Source: Chryseobacterium oncorhynchi (GTDB lineage Bacteria > Bacteroidota > Bacteroidia > Flavobacteriales > Weeksellaceae). From it: a stretch of 64,000 nt of DNA. The position numbers and the translations under genes were made by a program. Positions 52,801 through 61,688 of the stretch are shown one piece after another; positions within the stretch are counted from its first letter, which is position 1, and each line of letters begins with the position of its first letter. Location of the stretch: NCBI RefSeq assembly GCF_002899895.1, contig NZ_PPEI02000002.1:434001-498000 (forward strand), in the 5' to 3' direction. Under the pieces are notes generated by a model. It saw only the letters and a program-made list of their open reading frames with translations, made no database searches and was not told where the DNA came from.

Positions 52801-52834
52801 TGATAAAATTCAATCATTAGTGATAAAATTTAAT
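52801..52834. repeat. Two 14-bp direct repeats upstream of leader-peptide gene
   Basis: TGATAAAATTCAAT (52801-52814) and TGATAAAATTTAAT (52821-52834), 20 bp apart (about two helical turns), one mismatch. They lie just upstream of a TATATTTA box (52844-52851), so overlap the region where a regulator would act on the 52894 peptide gene. Confidence 0.5.
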
Positions 52835-52893
52835 ATATTTTTCTATATTTACAGCGTACAAATATCAAAACAAATCAATAAAAGTATTACACT

Positions 52894-53064
52894 ATGAAAA
52901 ATCTACGTAACAGTAAACTTTCAAGAGAACAATTAAAAGGTATTGCAGGAAGCGGGGCACTTAACCCAATCAAAAACTGCACAACTGAATGTTGCCCTAC
53001 TGACGGAAGACAAACTTGCCCTTGGCTAATGTGTCCTGATGTGGTTTGCCCACAGTATTCATAA
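52894..53064 (+). CDS. Six-cysteine bacteriocin-like leader peptide
   Basis: A 56-codon gene with its own near-consensus promoter box and terminator. The N-terminus MKNLRNSKLSREQLKGIAGSG resembles double-glycine-type leaders of Bacteroidetes (LSxEELKxIxGG), here with GSG at the end. The predicted core has six cysteines, C29, C33, C34, C42, C47 and C52 (pattern C-x3-CC-x7-C-x4-C-x4-C), plus one Trp. I infer a small secreted, disulfide-bonded or modified peptide. No peptidase-containing ABC transporter, modification enzyme or immunity gene is next to it. I cannot name a family with certainty. Confidence 0.75.
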   Translation: MKNLRNSKLSREQLKGIAGSGALNPIKNCTTECCPTDGRQTCPWLMCPDVVCPQYS

Positions 53065-53090
53065 AATACTCCATTAAATTTTAGGTAAAA

Positions 53091-53118
53091 AAAACAGAAT
53101 GCAAATGCATTCTGTTTT
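53091..53118. terminator. Bidirectional terminator, leader peptide / GNAT-nitrilase gene
   Basis: 12-bp stem AAAACAGAATGC (53091-53102), loop AAAT, complement (53107-53118); serves both convergent genes. Confidence 0.85.
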
Positions 53119-53119
53119 G

Positions 53120-54628
53120 TTATTTAAGATAGGTTTCATAAAGGTCTTTTCTTCTATCCTTCATCACCTGAACGGAACCATTGTGATGGAGATCCTTTAA
53201 TAAATTTAAATCTACATCTACAATTAATGTCATCTCTGTATTGGGAGTAGCTTCTCCTTTAACAGCATTGGATGGAAACGCAAAATCTGATGGTGTAAAC
53301 ACTGCAGCCTGTCCAAACTGAATATCCATATTATTTACTTTCGGAAGGTTACCTACACAACCTGCGATTGCTACATAGCATTCATTTTCTATTGCTCTTG
53401 CTGCAGCACAATGGCGCACCCTCATGTAAGCGTTTTGAGTATCTGTAAGGTAAGGAACGAATAGGATCTTCATACCCTGATCTGCCAGAATCCTTGGTAA
53501 CTCAGGGAATTCTACATCATAGCATATAACAAGACCTATTTTACCACAATCCGTATCAAAAACCTTTATTTCATTCCCTCCTTTCATTCCGTAATACCTC
53601 TTTTCATTGGGAGTAATGTGAATTTTTCGATATTCATCTATACGTCCGTCACGGTGCAGAAGATAGCTTACGTTATACAAATCATTATTATCATGATCAA
53701 AAACAGGCATGCTTCCGGAGATAATATTCACATTATAACTGATGGCCAATTCTGAAATTTTCTTTTTGATGTCTTCAGTAAGTTTAGCCAGTTCTATCAT
53801 ACTATCTCTTTCTGAAAGTTTGTTGAAAGGAGCCAGCAACGGTGTATTGAACAGCTCCGGGAAAAGCACAAAATCGGATTTGTAGTCTCCCATTACATTC
53901 ACAAAGAACTCCACTTGTTCATAAAATGCTTCTATATCTTTAAAATGTCGCATTTGCCACTGTACCAAACCGAGACGAATGATACTATCCTGCATGGTAT
54001 TAGGACTTTTGCTGTAGTAAATATTATTCCACTGCAAAAGAACAGCGTTTTCATGTGAAGCTTCATCTTCAGGGAGATACTTTTTTAGAACCCTGATCGG
54101 AAGAAAATTATTAGAAAGCTGAAAAGATAAAACGGGATCATAAATCTCCTTATCTCTTACTCTTCGTATATATTCTCTTGGAGAAAGTTCGTGGCTGTAT
54201 TTGTGATAATTCGGGATTCTCCCTCCAAGAACAATCGATTTTAAGTTTAATAATTCACAAAGTTCTTTTCGGGCATCATACAACCTTCTTCCGAGACGAA
54301 GTTCACGGAATTCCGGATCTACAAAGACTTCTATTCCATATAAAACATTCCCTGTGGATAAATGAGTATTAAATGTATAATTTCCTGTTATGTCACTATA
54401 CGTATGATCGTCTCCAAATTCATCATAATTAACAATAATGGAAAGTGCCACGGCGGCTAGTTTTCCGTCTACGGTAATGCAGATTTGCCCATTGGGAAAC
54501 ATTTTTGTCAGTTTTTCAATACTTTTTTTGGACCAAATGGATTCCGACATCTGTGGATAAGCCCTTTTCATTGTTTCCGCCAATTCATTATAATCCTGAA
54601 GCGTCAGGTTTCTTGTATCTATTTGCAT
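53120..54628 (-). CDS. GNAT acetyltransferase-nitrilase fusion protein
   Basis: A 502-residue two-domain protein. Residues about 1-180 form a GNAT N-acetyltransferase-like domain (YGIEVFVDPEFRELRLGRRLYDARKEL, with the acetyl-CoA loop region RxLGRR). Residues about 215-490 are a carbon-nitrogen hydrolase with the full catalytic set Glu258 (LFPELF), Lys335 (YRKIHITP) and Cys369 (LVICYDVEFPEL). The nitrilase half should cleave an amide or nitrile; the GNAT half may bind or acetylate the product. This architecture is known from other bacteria but its substrate is not established. Monocistronic. Confidence 0.92.
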   Translation of the reverse strand: MQIDTRNLTLQDYNELAETMKRAYPQMSESIWSKKSIEKLTKMFPNGQICITVDGKLAAVALSIIVNYDEFGDDHTYSDITGNYTFNTHLSTGNVLYGIEVFVDPEFRELRLGRRLYDARKELCELLNLKSIVLGGRIPNYHKYSHELSPREYIRRVRDKEIYDPVLSFQLSNNFLPIRVLKKYLPEDEASHENAVLLQWNNIYYSKSPNTMQDSIIRLGLVQWQMRHFKDIEAFYEQVEFFVNVMGDYKSDFVLFPELFNTPLLAPFNKLSERDSMIELAKLTEDIKKKISELAISYNVNIISGSMPVFDHDNNDLYNVSYLLHRDGRIDEYRKIHITPNEKRYYGMKGGNEIKVFDTDCGKIGLVICYDVEFPELPRILADQGMKILFVPYLTDTQNAYMRVRHCAAARAIENECYVAIAGCVGNLPKVNNMDIQFGQAAVFTPSDFAFPSNAVKGEATPNTEMTLIVDVDLNLLKDLHHNGSVQVMKDRRKDLYETYLK

Positions 54629-54731
54629 TTGATGTAATTTTACTTAAATTTAGTGAAAATAACCTGAACAACACCAATGGATCTATTTGGTTATTTATTT
54701 TTTAATAAGTAAAACATCACATAATACAACC

Positions 54732-55106
54732 ATGAAACTCAATTTATTTCTCATTATAATCTTATTTTTTACAGGATGCAATAAATTAGAAAAGCAAGAA
54801 GTAAAACCATCAGAAGATAGCTTGATCTGGATGAAAGATTCTTTAGGCTGTATGGGAAAGCGAAGCTTTGAATTGGCTGAGAAACTTATTTTGGAAAATA
54901 CATTGGAAAATAGTTCAACTGAAAAATTCAAAACGGTATTTGGAAAGCCCAACGAAACTAACGAGGATAGAGGTTTTACCAGTTTTACTTACTATGTAGA
55001 ATCCATATGCAATCATGATTCGATTCAAAAAAATTCTGACAAATGCTTTGTAGTATTTACTTTTAAGCATAATAAACTCATTGATCACAACAATGCTTGT
55101 GAATAA
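54732..55106 (+). CDS. Small hypothetical lipoprotein
   Basis: A 124-residue lipoprotein. The lipobox FTGC (Cys16; MKLNLFLIIILFFTGCNKL) sets the start at 54732; the in-frame ATG at 54687 would bury it. The mature part is acidic and helical (DSLIWMKDSLGCMGKRSFELAEKLI) with FGKPNETNEDRGFTSFTYYVES reminiscent of small Bacteroidetes lipoproteins. Four further cysteines could pair. Function unknown. It is 104 bp from the divergent GNAT-nitrilase gene. Confidence 0.8.
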   Translation: MKLNLFLIIILFFTGCNKLEKQEVKPSEDSLIWMKDSLGCMGKRSFELAEKLILENTLENSSTEKFKTVFGKPNETNEDRGFTSFTYYVESICNHDSIQKNSDKCFVVFTFKHNKLIDHNNACE

Positions 55107-55140
55107 ATCATAAGGTTTTATATAGCAAATTATTTCAATA

Positions 55141-55180
55141 AAAAAATCCCACCCCAAATGGGCAGGATTTATATTTTAAA
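55141..55180 (-). terminator. Strand-specific terminator, copy 1
   Basis: In the minus transcript 11 pairs form (AAAUCCUGCCC with GGGUGGGAUUU, two G-U), then a U-run. Almost identical to the sequence at 56350-56390. Confidence 0.75.
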
Positions 55181-55189
55181 CTTAGTTTC

Positions 55190-56236
55190 TTATTTCTGTG
55201 AACTGATCTCTCTAATGATCTCATACTTGCCATTAAAATAGTCCAAGCGGCATTCATATTGTTTTGCTTTTCCCGTTTTTATCAAAATCCCAATTACTCC
55301 ACCTACTACTCCGCTAATCAATTGTACTGTTATTCCTCCAGAAAACTGTCTTTTACCATTTGGCAGCTCATGAAGTTTTGAAATGAAATAAAAATCTTCC
55401 GGTGTTTTTCTCATTGGATACAACTCATCGGCATAAAGCACAAAAGGTCTTCCTTGGTAAACAACAGCGTACGAATCTTTTTTTGCATTTTTCTTCTTTC
55501 CTTTATCATCCATATAAGTTACCTTGGTAATCATTCCTTGCTCCATTTGTATTTCATCAATTGGCTGATCAGGAGTTTGCATACTGAATGATTTATAATT
55601 TAGGTAAATCCCATCTGTAAGCTTTTGGTTAGTATACAAAGGTAGTCGTGATTTCGCTATTTTATCATAATTATTAATATCTTCTAAAGTATAAACCCTA
55701 TTATCAATAGGACTGGCAGAAACGCTTTCGAATATCGAATTTTTGATATAGTCCAAAGACTGCTTTTCCATTTCTTTTGTAACATCCATTTTATACAAAA
55801 CCAATGTAGTGTCAATTTTTTTAATCAGTTGGTACTGATTACCCTTACCTCCAAAGATCAATCCTTTAAAATCAAAATATCCGTACTGAGTAAAGTCAAT
55901 GGTTACTTCCAGATAATTCAAATCTCTCAACTGGAAAAATAGCTCCTGATCTTTTGCAGAGCTTTTATCAATTCCTTTATCAAACATTTTGGTGAGCTGC
56001 TCTTCAAAACTCGGACTGAATTTGACCTTAGCTTTTCTATCGGATACTCCTTTCATTACTATCCCGAAATTTTCGGGATCAGGCCTTACATCCTGAAGCT
56101 TGATCTTATTATAATTGGAGTTGGAAATTGCCTGCGTAGGATCTGGCAGATTTAACTCTTCAATAATAAACTTTTTAGATTGAGCAAAGATAGAGGTTAC
56201 TGTTAGAAGCAGTAAGAATGTTAACGTGTTTCTCAT
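55190..56236 (-). CDS. Secreted hypothetical protein, possible one-helix anchor
   Basis: A 348-residue protein with signal peptide (MRNTLTFLLLLTVTSIFAQ). I do not recognise the family. The body (about 20-300) is rich in charged strands and helices with the segment VTYMDDKGKKKNAKKDSYAVVYQGRPFVLYADELYPM; a glycine-rich hydrophobic helix follows (GGITVQLISGVVGGVIGILIKTG, about 298-320), which may insert in a membrane, then a YECRLDYFNGKYEI tail. Flanked by two nearly identical terminators, which suggests an inserted or duplicated gene block. Confidence 0.78.
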   Translation of the reverse strand: MRNTLTFLLLLTVTSIFAQSKKFIIEELNLPDPTQAISNSNYNKIKLQDVRPDPENFGIVMKGVSDRKAKVKFSPSFEEQLTKMFDKGIDKSSAKDQELFFQLRDLNYLEVTIDFTQYGYFDFKGLIFGGKGNQYQLIKKIDTTLVLYKMDVTKEMEKQSLDYIKNSIFESVSASPIDNRVYTLEDINNYDKIAKSRLPLYTNQKLTDGIYLNYKSFSMQTPDQPIDEIQMEQGMITKVTYMDDKGKKKNAKKDSYAVVYQGRPFVLYADELYPMRKTPEDFYFISKLHELPNGKRQFSGGITVQLISGVVGGVIGILIKTGKAKQYECRLDYFNGKYEIIREISSQK

Positions 56237-56349
56237 ACATAATTTGTATACCGATGGATATATTATTAAGGTTATCCATTCTGATTAGTGTTTCCATGAT
56301 TATTTATGCTAAATAAAGGTTTTTCTCAGAAATAATAAAAACATTTAAC

Positions 56350-56390
56350 AAAAAATCCCACCCAAAAATGGGCAGGATTTATATTTTAAA
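56350..56390 (-). terminator. guaA terminator, copy 2
   Basis: Minus-strand stem of 12 pairs (two G-U) with a UUUU loop and U-run; the plus strand shows A-C mismatches. Near-identical to copy 1 at 55141-55180 including the A/T tail. Confidence 0.78.
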
Positions 56391-56403
56391 TTCAAGTCAA
56401 AAA

Positions 56404-57933
56404 TTATTCCCACTCAATCGTTGCAGGTGGTTTGCTTGAAATATCATAAGCTACTCTGTTGATTCCTCTTACTTCGTTGATGATTCTGCTTGAAACAGTA
56501 TCTAAGAACTCGTAAGGAAGTCTGCTCCACGTTGCCGTCATAAAGTCGATTGTATTAGCAGAACGAACTACAGCTGTGTATTCATAAGTTCTCTCGTCAC
56601 CCATTACTCCTACAGATTTTACAGGAAGCAATACCACGAAAGCCTGAGATACTTTTTCGTAAAGGTCATTTTTGTATAATTCTTCAATGAAGATATCATC
56701 AGCTTCTTGAAGGATTCTTACTTTTTCAGCATCTACAGCTCCCAATATTCTGATTCCAAGTCCAGGACCTGGGAAAGGGTGTCTGTATACCATGTGATGA
56801 GGAATTCCTAATTCTTCTCCTACTCTTCTTACTTCATCCTTGAAAAGTTCTCTTAATGGCTCTAATAATTCGAAGTCCATATCTTCAGGAAGTCCTCCAA
56901 CGTTGTGGTGAGACTTTATCACTGCAGATGGTCCGTTTACAGACTGGCTTTCGATAACGTCAGGATAAATTGTTCCTTGTGCCAAGAATTTAGCTCCCTC
57001 AATTTTGTGAGATTCTTCATCAAAAACATGGATAAATTCGTTTCCGATAATTTTTCTTTTTGTTTCAGGATCATCTACTCCCGCTAATTTCGTAAGGAAT
57101 CTTTCTTGAGCATCAACCATTTTAATGTTCATATGGAAGTGCTCTCCATATTGGTCCATTACTTTTTTCCCTTCATTTTTTCTCAATAATCCTGTATCTA
57201 CGAAGATACAAGTCAACTGATCACCAATAGCCTTGTGAATCAAAACCGCAGCTACAGAAGAGTCAACACCTCCGGAAAGACCAAGGATCACTTTATTGTC
57301 TCCTACTTTTTCACGAATTTCTTCAACTGTTTTTTCAATATAATTAGTTAGTTTCCAGTTTTTATCTGCGTTACAGATTCCAAAAACAAAATTTTCAAGC
57401 ATTTTCCCTCCTTCTTCTGTGTGAGAAACTTCCGGGTGGAACTGAACACAGAATATTTTTTTATCTTCGTTGGAAATGGAAGCAATTACTCCTGATTTTG
57501 CGTTTAATTCAAAACCTGCAGGTAATTCTCCTACTTCATCGAAGTGGCTCATCCAAACAACAGAGTTTTGAGTTACCCCTTTTAATAAAGAGCTTTCTTT
57601 AATGATTTCAAGGTTAGCCTTTCCATATTCTCCTTTTTCTCCCTTGTCTACTTTTCCGCCTAAAAGGTGAGCTGTCATCTGCATTCCGTAGCAAATTCCT
57701 AAAACAGGAACTCCCTGCTCGTATAATTCTTTTTCAACCAGGTGAGCATTTTCTGCATTCACAGAACTTGGTCCACCGGAAAGGATAATTCCTTTTGGCT
57801 GTCTTGCTAAAATATCTTGTAAAGGCGTATTGTAAGGTAGGATTTCAGAATATACACCCATCTCACGGATTCTTCTTCCGATAAGTTGGTTGTACTGGGA
57901 TCCGAAATCTAAAATAATAATACCGTTGTTCAT
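56404..57933 (-). CDS. guaA: GMP synthase (glutamine-hydrolysing)
   Basis: A 509-residue enzyme converting XMP, glutamine and ATP to GMP. Class I glutamine amidotransferase domain: C81 (LGICYGMQ), H166 and E168 (VQFHPEVSH). ATP pyrophosphatase domain: P-loop GLSGGVDSS (218-226), and a C-terminal dimerisation domain (HPFPGPGLGIRILG, RLPYEFLDTVSSRIINEV, ending PPATIEWE). Length typical. It lies downstream of purD but behind a terminator, so it is probably transcribed separately within the purine gene cluster. Confidence 0.98.
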   Translation of the reverse strand: MNNGIIILDFGSQYNQLIGRRIREMGVYSEILPYNTPLQDILARQPKGIILSGGPSSVNAENAHLVEKELYEQGVPVLGICYGMQMTAHLLGGKVDKGEKGEYGKANLEIIKESSLLKGVTQNSVVWMSHFDEVGELPAGFELNAKSGVIASISNEDKKIFCVQFHPEVSHTEEGGKMLENFVFGICNADKNWKLTNYIEKTVEEIREKVGDNKVILGLSGGVDSSVAAVLIHKAIGDQLTCIFVDTGLLRKNEGKKVMDQYGEHFHMNIKMVDAQERFLTKLAGVDDPETKRKIIGNEFIHVFDEESHKIEGAKFLAQGTIYPDVIESQSVNGPSAVIKSHHNVGGLPEDMDFELLEPLRELFKDEVRRVGEELGIPHHMVYRHPFPGPGLGIRILGAVDAEKVRILQEADDIFIEELYKNDLYEKVSQAFVVLLPVKSVGVMGDERTYEYTAVVRSANTIDFMTATWSRLPYEFLDTVSSRIINEVRGINRVAYDISSKPPATIEWE

Positions 57934-57957
57934 TTTATAACTGATTTTTTTTAAAGA

Positions 57958-58025
57958 TATCAGATTTAGACCTCAGATTTCAGGGTTTTATGCTGAACTC
58001 TGTAATCTTGTATCTGACACCTCAT
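57958..58025. repeat. CAGAT-type dispersed repeat before guaA
   Basis: Contains TCAGATTTAGACCTCAGATTTCAGG-like words and a distal TCTGACACCTCA. In minus orientation GTCAGATACAAGA and CTGAAATCTGA match the element near 62760-62820. No gene. Confidence 0.45.
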
Positions 58026-58048
58026 TTCTAATATTGACTGTGTTACAA

Positions 58049-58080
58049 AAAAAGACTTGGAATTTCTCCAAATCTTTTTT
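58049..58080 (-). terminator. purD terminator
   Basis: Minus transcript: AAAAGAUUUGGA pairs with UCCAAGUCUUUU (one U-G pair), then a U-run. On plus the pair is a C-A mismatch, so it is strand specific. Confidence 0.75.
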
Positions 58081-58091
58081 CATGATTTTTA

Positions 58092-59330
58092 TTAAAACTT
58101 TCCGATGTCTTCTCTGTAGAAGCCGTAATCGAAATGTACGTGACCTGCGTCTTCGTAAACTTTCTTGCGGGCATCTTCGAAAGTAGCTCCTGTTGCTACA
58201 ATGTTCAATACTCTACCACCGTTGGAAACCACTTTATCTCCTTTTCTGATAGCTCCTGCATATAATAGTTTACTGTGATGTACTTTATCTTCACCTGTAA
58301 TTGCAAAGCCTGTTTCAATGTTTCTAGGATATCCTCCTGAGCACATTACAAGACAAACTGCTTTTTCGTCCTTAAACTTAAGCTCAATGTCTTTTCCTTC
58401 CATACAGTCTTGGATCACATCCAGAAGATTATTTTCCATAAGAGCCATCAATACCTGAGTTTCAGGATCTCCGAATCTCATATTGTATTCAAGAAGGTAA
58501 GCTCCATTTTTAGTTACCATCAATCCGAAGAAGATGATTCCTTTAAATCCGAAGCCTTCAGCCTTAAGACCTGTAATGGTTGGTTCTAAGATATTTTTCT
58601 CGAAATCTGCATAGTGCTCCTGAGTAAATTCCGGACTTGGCGCTACTGAACCCATACCTCCTGTGTTTGGTCCTGTATCTCCGTTTCCAGCTTTTTTATA
58701 ATCTTTTGCAGCTACACAAGGGAATAGTTTTTCACCGTTTGAAAAAGCGATGATAGATGCTTCAAAACCTTGTAAATATTCTTCGATAACTAAACGGATA
58801 CCAGCATCTCCATAGATTCTTCTGATCATGAAATCATGGATGGTAGCTTCAGCTTCTTCAAGGGTGTCACAAATAACAACACCTTTTCCACCTGCTAAAC
58901 CGCTTGCCTTGATTACTAAAGGATACTCCTGTGTCTGCACATATTCTTTAGCCTCATTATATGAATCAAATACTACAGCTTTTGCTGTTTTGATATCATA
59001 GGTCTGCATAAATTTCTTAGAGAAAGCTTTACTTCCTTCAAGGCTGGCCACTTTTTGAGTGGGTCCGAAAACTTTAAGATCGTGTTTTTTGAACTCATCC
59101 TTTAAACCCGCAACTAGTGGAGCTTCAGGACCTACAATCGTAAGATCAACCTTTTCTTTAATAGCGAAATCTCTAAGTTCTTTGATTTCTGATAAATGAA
59201 CATTTTTCCCTATTACATCGGTAGTAGCATTCCCGTTAGCAAAAAACATTTTAGAAATTCTTGAGTCATTCTGAAGCTTTGCCGCTAAAGCAGATTCTCT
59301 ACCGCCTTCACCTATGATTAATATTCTCAT
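58092..59330 (-). CDS. purD: Phosphoribosylamine-glycine ligase PurD
   Basis: A 412-residue ATP-grasp enzyme that joins glycine to phosphoribosylamine, the second step of purine synthesis. MRILIIGEGGRESALAAKL, VGPEAPLVAGL, the ATP-grasp loop YPLVIKASGLAGGKGVVI, GDTGPNTGGMGS, LEYNMRFGDPETQVLM and the C-terminal GGRVLNIVATG are all present. Length normal. Own -7 box at 59359-59366 (28 nt before the ATG), so it can be transcribed apart from purH. Confidence 0.97.
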   Translation of the reverse strand: MRILIIGEGGRESALAAKLQNDSRISKMFFANGNATTDVIGKNVHLSEIKELRDFAIKEKVDLTIVGPEAPLVAGLKDEFKKHDLKVFGPTQKVASLEGSKAFSKKFMQTYDIKTAKAVVFDSYNEAKEYVQTQEYPLVIKASGLAGGKGVVICDTLEEAEATIHDFMIRRIYGDAGIRLVIEEYLQGFEASIIAFSNGEKLFPCVAAKDYKKAGNGDTGPNTGGMGSVAPSPEFTQEHYADFEKNILEPTITGLKAEGFGFKGIIFFGLMVTKNGAYLLEYNMRFGDPETQVLMALMENNLLDVIQDCMEGKDIELKFKDEKAVCLVMCSGGYPRNIETGFAITGEDKVHHSKLLYAGAIRKGDKVVSNGGRVLNIVATGATFEDARKKVYEDAGHVHFDYGFYREDIGKF

Positions 59331-59358
59331 ACTTTATTTATTATCTAGTCTTATTTTA

Positions 59359-59366
59359 CAAATATA
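59359..59366 (-). promoter_or_regulatory. -7 box (TATATTTG) for purD
   Basis: Exact TAnnTTTG on the minus strand, 28 nt before the purD ATG. Confidence 0.5.
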
Positions 59367-59419
59367 TAATTTTGAATGCTAAAAATACAATCCCTAATTA
59401 TTTTTTAATTCTATTTTAA

Positions 59420-60937
59420 TTAGTGGAAAAAGTGTCTAACACCTGTAAACATCATTGGGATACCGTGCTCATTTGCAGCTTCTACACTATCCTGATCTTT
59501 TACACTTCCACCCGGCTGAATGATGGCCTTAATACCTTCCTGAGCGCAGAAATCTACTACATCACGGAAAGGGAAAAACGCATCTGAAGCCAGTACTAAA
59601 TCTCCTGTGAATTTTTCTTTTGCTCTTTCAATAGCCTGTTGTGTAGCCCAGATTCTGTTTACCTGTCCACCTCCGATTCCGAAAGCCTGAATCCCATTGG
59701 AAACTACAATAGCGTTTGATTTCACATATTTTACAACTCTCTGAGAGAAAAGTAGTGCTTTTTTCTGCTCTTCTGTAGGCTGAACTTCAGTTACCACCTT
59801 AATATCATCAGAGAAATGAGTATCGTTATCCTGAACCAAGATACCACCATCCACTTTCACCCATGTCTGCTTGTCTGAAACAGGGTTTACAATTTTGATG
59901 ATTCTCAGATTTTTCTTTTTTCTTAAAACTTCAAGAGCTTCTTCATCGAAGTCTGATGCCATTACAATCTCAAGGAATGTTTTGTTCAATTCCTCAGCTG
60001 TAGCTGCATCTATTTTATAGTTCATAGCAACAATTCCGCCAAAGATGGATACCGGATCACATTCGAATGTTTTTTGGTATGTTTCCAATGCTGAAGTACC
60101 GATTGCAACACCACAAGGTGTAGAATGTTTTACGGCACAACAAGCCATTTCTTCTTTGAACTCCGTTACCACTTTCCAGCAAAGGTCCATATCACGAAGA
60201 TTGTTGAAAGAAAGTTCTTTACCTCCAAGCTGTTCAAAGTCTTTCATTGCTCCATTCTCGAAAGTAGAAGCATAGTAAGCCGCTGTCTGGTGAGGGTTTT
60301 CACCATATCTTAGGTCAGCAACCTTTTTGTAAGAAGCATTTAAATAGGTAGGATATTCCTCATCTAAAAGCATTCTTGAAATAGCTGCATCATAAGCAGA
60401 TGTAAGGTTGAATACTTTTCCTGCAAGCTTTTTACGGGTTTCGATGTAAGTATCTCCGTTTTGCTCCATTTCCAGTTTTACTGTTGTATAATCTTCTACA
60501 TCAGTAATTACCGTTACAGAGTTAAAGTTTTTAGCTGCAGAACGAAGCATTGATGGACCACCGATATCGATAAACTCTACTTTCTCGTGTAATGAAATAT
60601 TTTTATTTACATTTTCGAAGAAAGGATAAAGATTTACGATAACCATGTCAATCAGATCAATTCCGTGCTCCTGAACCGTTTTCATGTGCTCTTCGTTGTT
60701 ACGAACAGCTAGCAATCCACCGTGAACTTTTGGGTGTAGAGTTTTCACTCTTCCGTCCAACATTTCAGGGAAATTGGTTACCTCATCAATCTGAATGGGA
60801 TTTAAGCCAGCGTCTTTCAAATGTTTGAACGTTCCTCCTGTAGAGATCAACTCATAGTTCTGAGCTTCCAAAAACTGTGCGAACTCAATTAATCCGCTCT
60901 TGTCAGAAACACTGATTAAAACTCTCTTTTTACTCAT
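59420..60937 (-). CDS. purH: Bifunctional AICAR transformylase / IMP cyclohydrolase PurH
   Basis: A 505-residue two-domain enzyme for the last two steps to IMP. The N-terminal MGS-like IMP cyclohydrolase half shows [46 protein letters not shown] and [11 protein letters not shown]. The AICAR formyltransferase half has [16 protein letters not shown], the catalytic Lys-His pair in [10 protein letters not shown], and [11 protein letters not shown] plus TGVRHFFH at the C-terminus. Complete. It is separated from purN by 171 bp holding a nested palindrome element. Confidence 0.97.
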   Translation of the reverse strand: MSKKRVLISVSDKSGLIEFAQFLEAQNYELISTGGTFKHLKDAGLNPIQIDEVTNFPEMLDGRVKTLHPKVHGGLLAVRNNEEHMKTVQEHGIDLIDMVIVNLYPFFENVNKNISLHEKVEFIDIGGPSMLRSAAKNFNSVTVITDVEDYTTVKLEMEQNGDTYIETRKKLAGKVFNLTSAYDAAISRMLLDEEYPTYLNASYKKVADLRYGENPHQTAAYYASTFENGAMKDFEQLGGKELSFNNLRDMDLCWKVVTEFKEEMACCAVKHSTPCGVAIGTSALETYQKTFECDPVSIFGGIVAMNYKIDAATAEELNKTFLEIVMASDFDEEALEVLRKKKNLRIIKIVNPVSDKQTWVKVDGGILVQDNDTHFSDDIKVVTEVQPTEEQKKALLFSQRVVKYVKSNAIVVSNGIQAFGIGGGQVNRIWATQQAIERAKEKFTGDLVLASDAFFPFRDVVDFCAQEGIKAIIQPGGSVKDQDSVEAANEHGIPMMFTGVRHFFH

Positions 60938-61034
60938 TTTACTTTCAATTTTTTACTTTTTACAGCTATTTCAAACTGTGTCCGGGTCTTTCACCTCCGA
61001 ACTTACTTTTATTTTACTTAGATTTTTTTTTATT

Positions 61035-61109
61035 AATTTAACAATGTATCAGTCTAGCAATGTAACAATATCATCAATACTGGTTGTTACATTAGTACAT
61101 TGTTAAATT
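61035..61109. repeat. Nested inverted-repeat element between purN and purH
   Basis: Outer perfect 14-bp arms AATTTAACAATGTA (61035-61048) and complement (61096-61109); inner perfect 10-bp arms AATGTAACAA (61059-61068) and complement (61084-61093); loop 15 nt. The AATGTAACAAT word is repeated within. Could fold as one long hairpin. Confidence 0.6.
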
Positions 61110-61675
61110 TATTTATTTCCCAGGACCTTATTGATCGCTATTGGAAATATTTCATATTCAATTTGATGAACTTTCTGAGCTAGTGTTTCAGGAGTATCAT
61201 CCGCTGTTACTTCAAAAGATTTTTGAAGAATAGCTTCTCCCTCATCAATGCCCGGTGTTACAAAATGCACTGTTGCCCCACTCTCTACTTCTTTAGCTTC
61301 AATTACTGCATTATGAACGTTCATTCCCCACATTCCTTTTCCTCCGAACTTCGGAAGCAATGCGGGATGAATATTGATTATTTTACCATTCCAGTTCTCA
61401 CAGAACTCAGATTTTAAGATGGATAAGAATCCTGCCAATACGATTAGATCTGTATCTTGTGGGATTGCCTTAGCCAATTCGCTGCTGAAGTTCTTTCCTC
61501 TTGGGATGAGTATATTTTCTATATTATGATTCTTTGCTCTTTCCAATCCGAAACATTCTCTGTCGGCAATTACCAAAGTTACTTTTGCATTCTGGATTTC
61601 TCCAGCTTCAATGGTATCAATGATTCTTTGCAGATTGGTTCCGGAACCGGATACGAGTACAACGATGTTCTTCAT
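61109..61675 (-). CDS. purN: Phosphoribosylglycinamide formyltransferase PurN
   Basis: A 188-residue GAR transformylase using 10-formyltetrahydrofolate. Phosphate-binding VLVSGSGTNLQRII, and catalytic Asn101, His103 (IINIHPALLP) and Asp144 (TPGIDEGEAI) are present. Length is usual for PurN. Stop codon falls on the end of the nested inverted repeat (61109). purM is 76 bp upstream across a second inverted repeat. Confidence 0.97.
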   Translation of the reverse strand: MKNIVVLVSGSGTNLQRIIDTIEAGEIQNAKVTLVIADRECFGLERAKNHNIENILIPRGKNFSSELAKAIPQDTDLIVLAGFLSILKSEFCENWNGKIINIHPALLPKFGGKGMWGMNVHNAVIEAKEVESGATVHFVTPGIDEGEAILQKSFEVTADDTPETLAQKVHQIEYEIFPIAINKVLGNK

Positions 61676-61688
61676 ATTCTTGTAAAAT

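Noticed and set aside
52801-52834. Direct repeats before the peptide gene as a CRISPR
   Set aside because: Only two 14-bp copies with a 6-bp gap; better explained as regulator sites.
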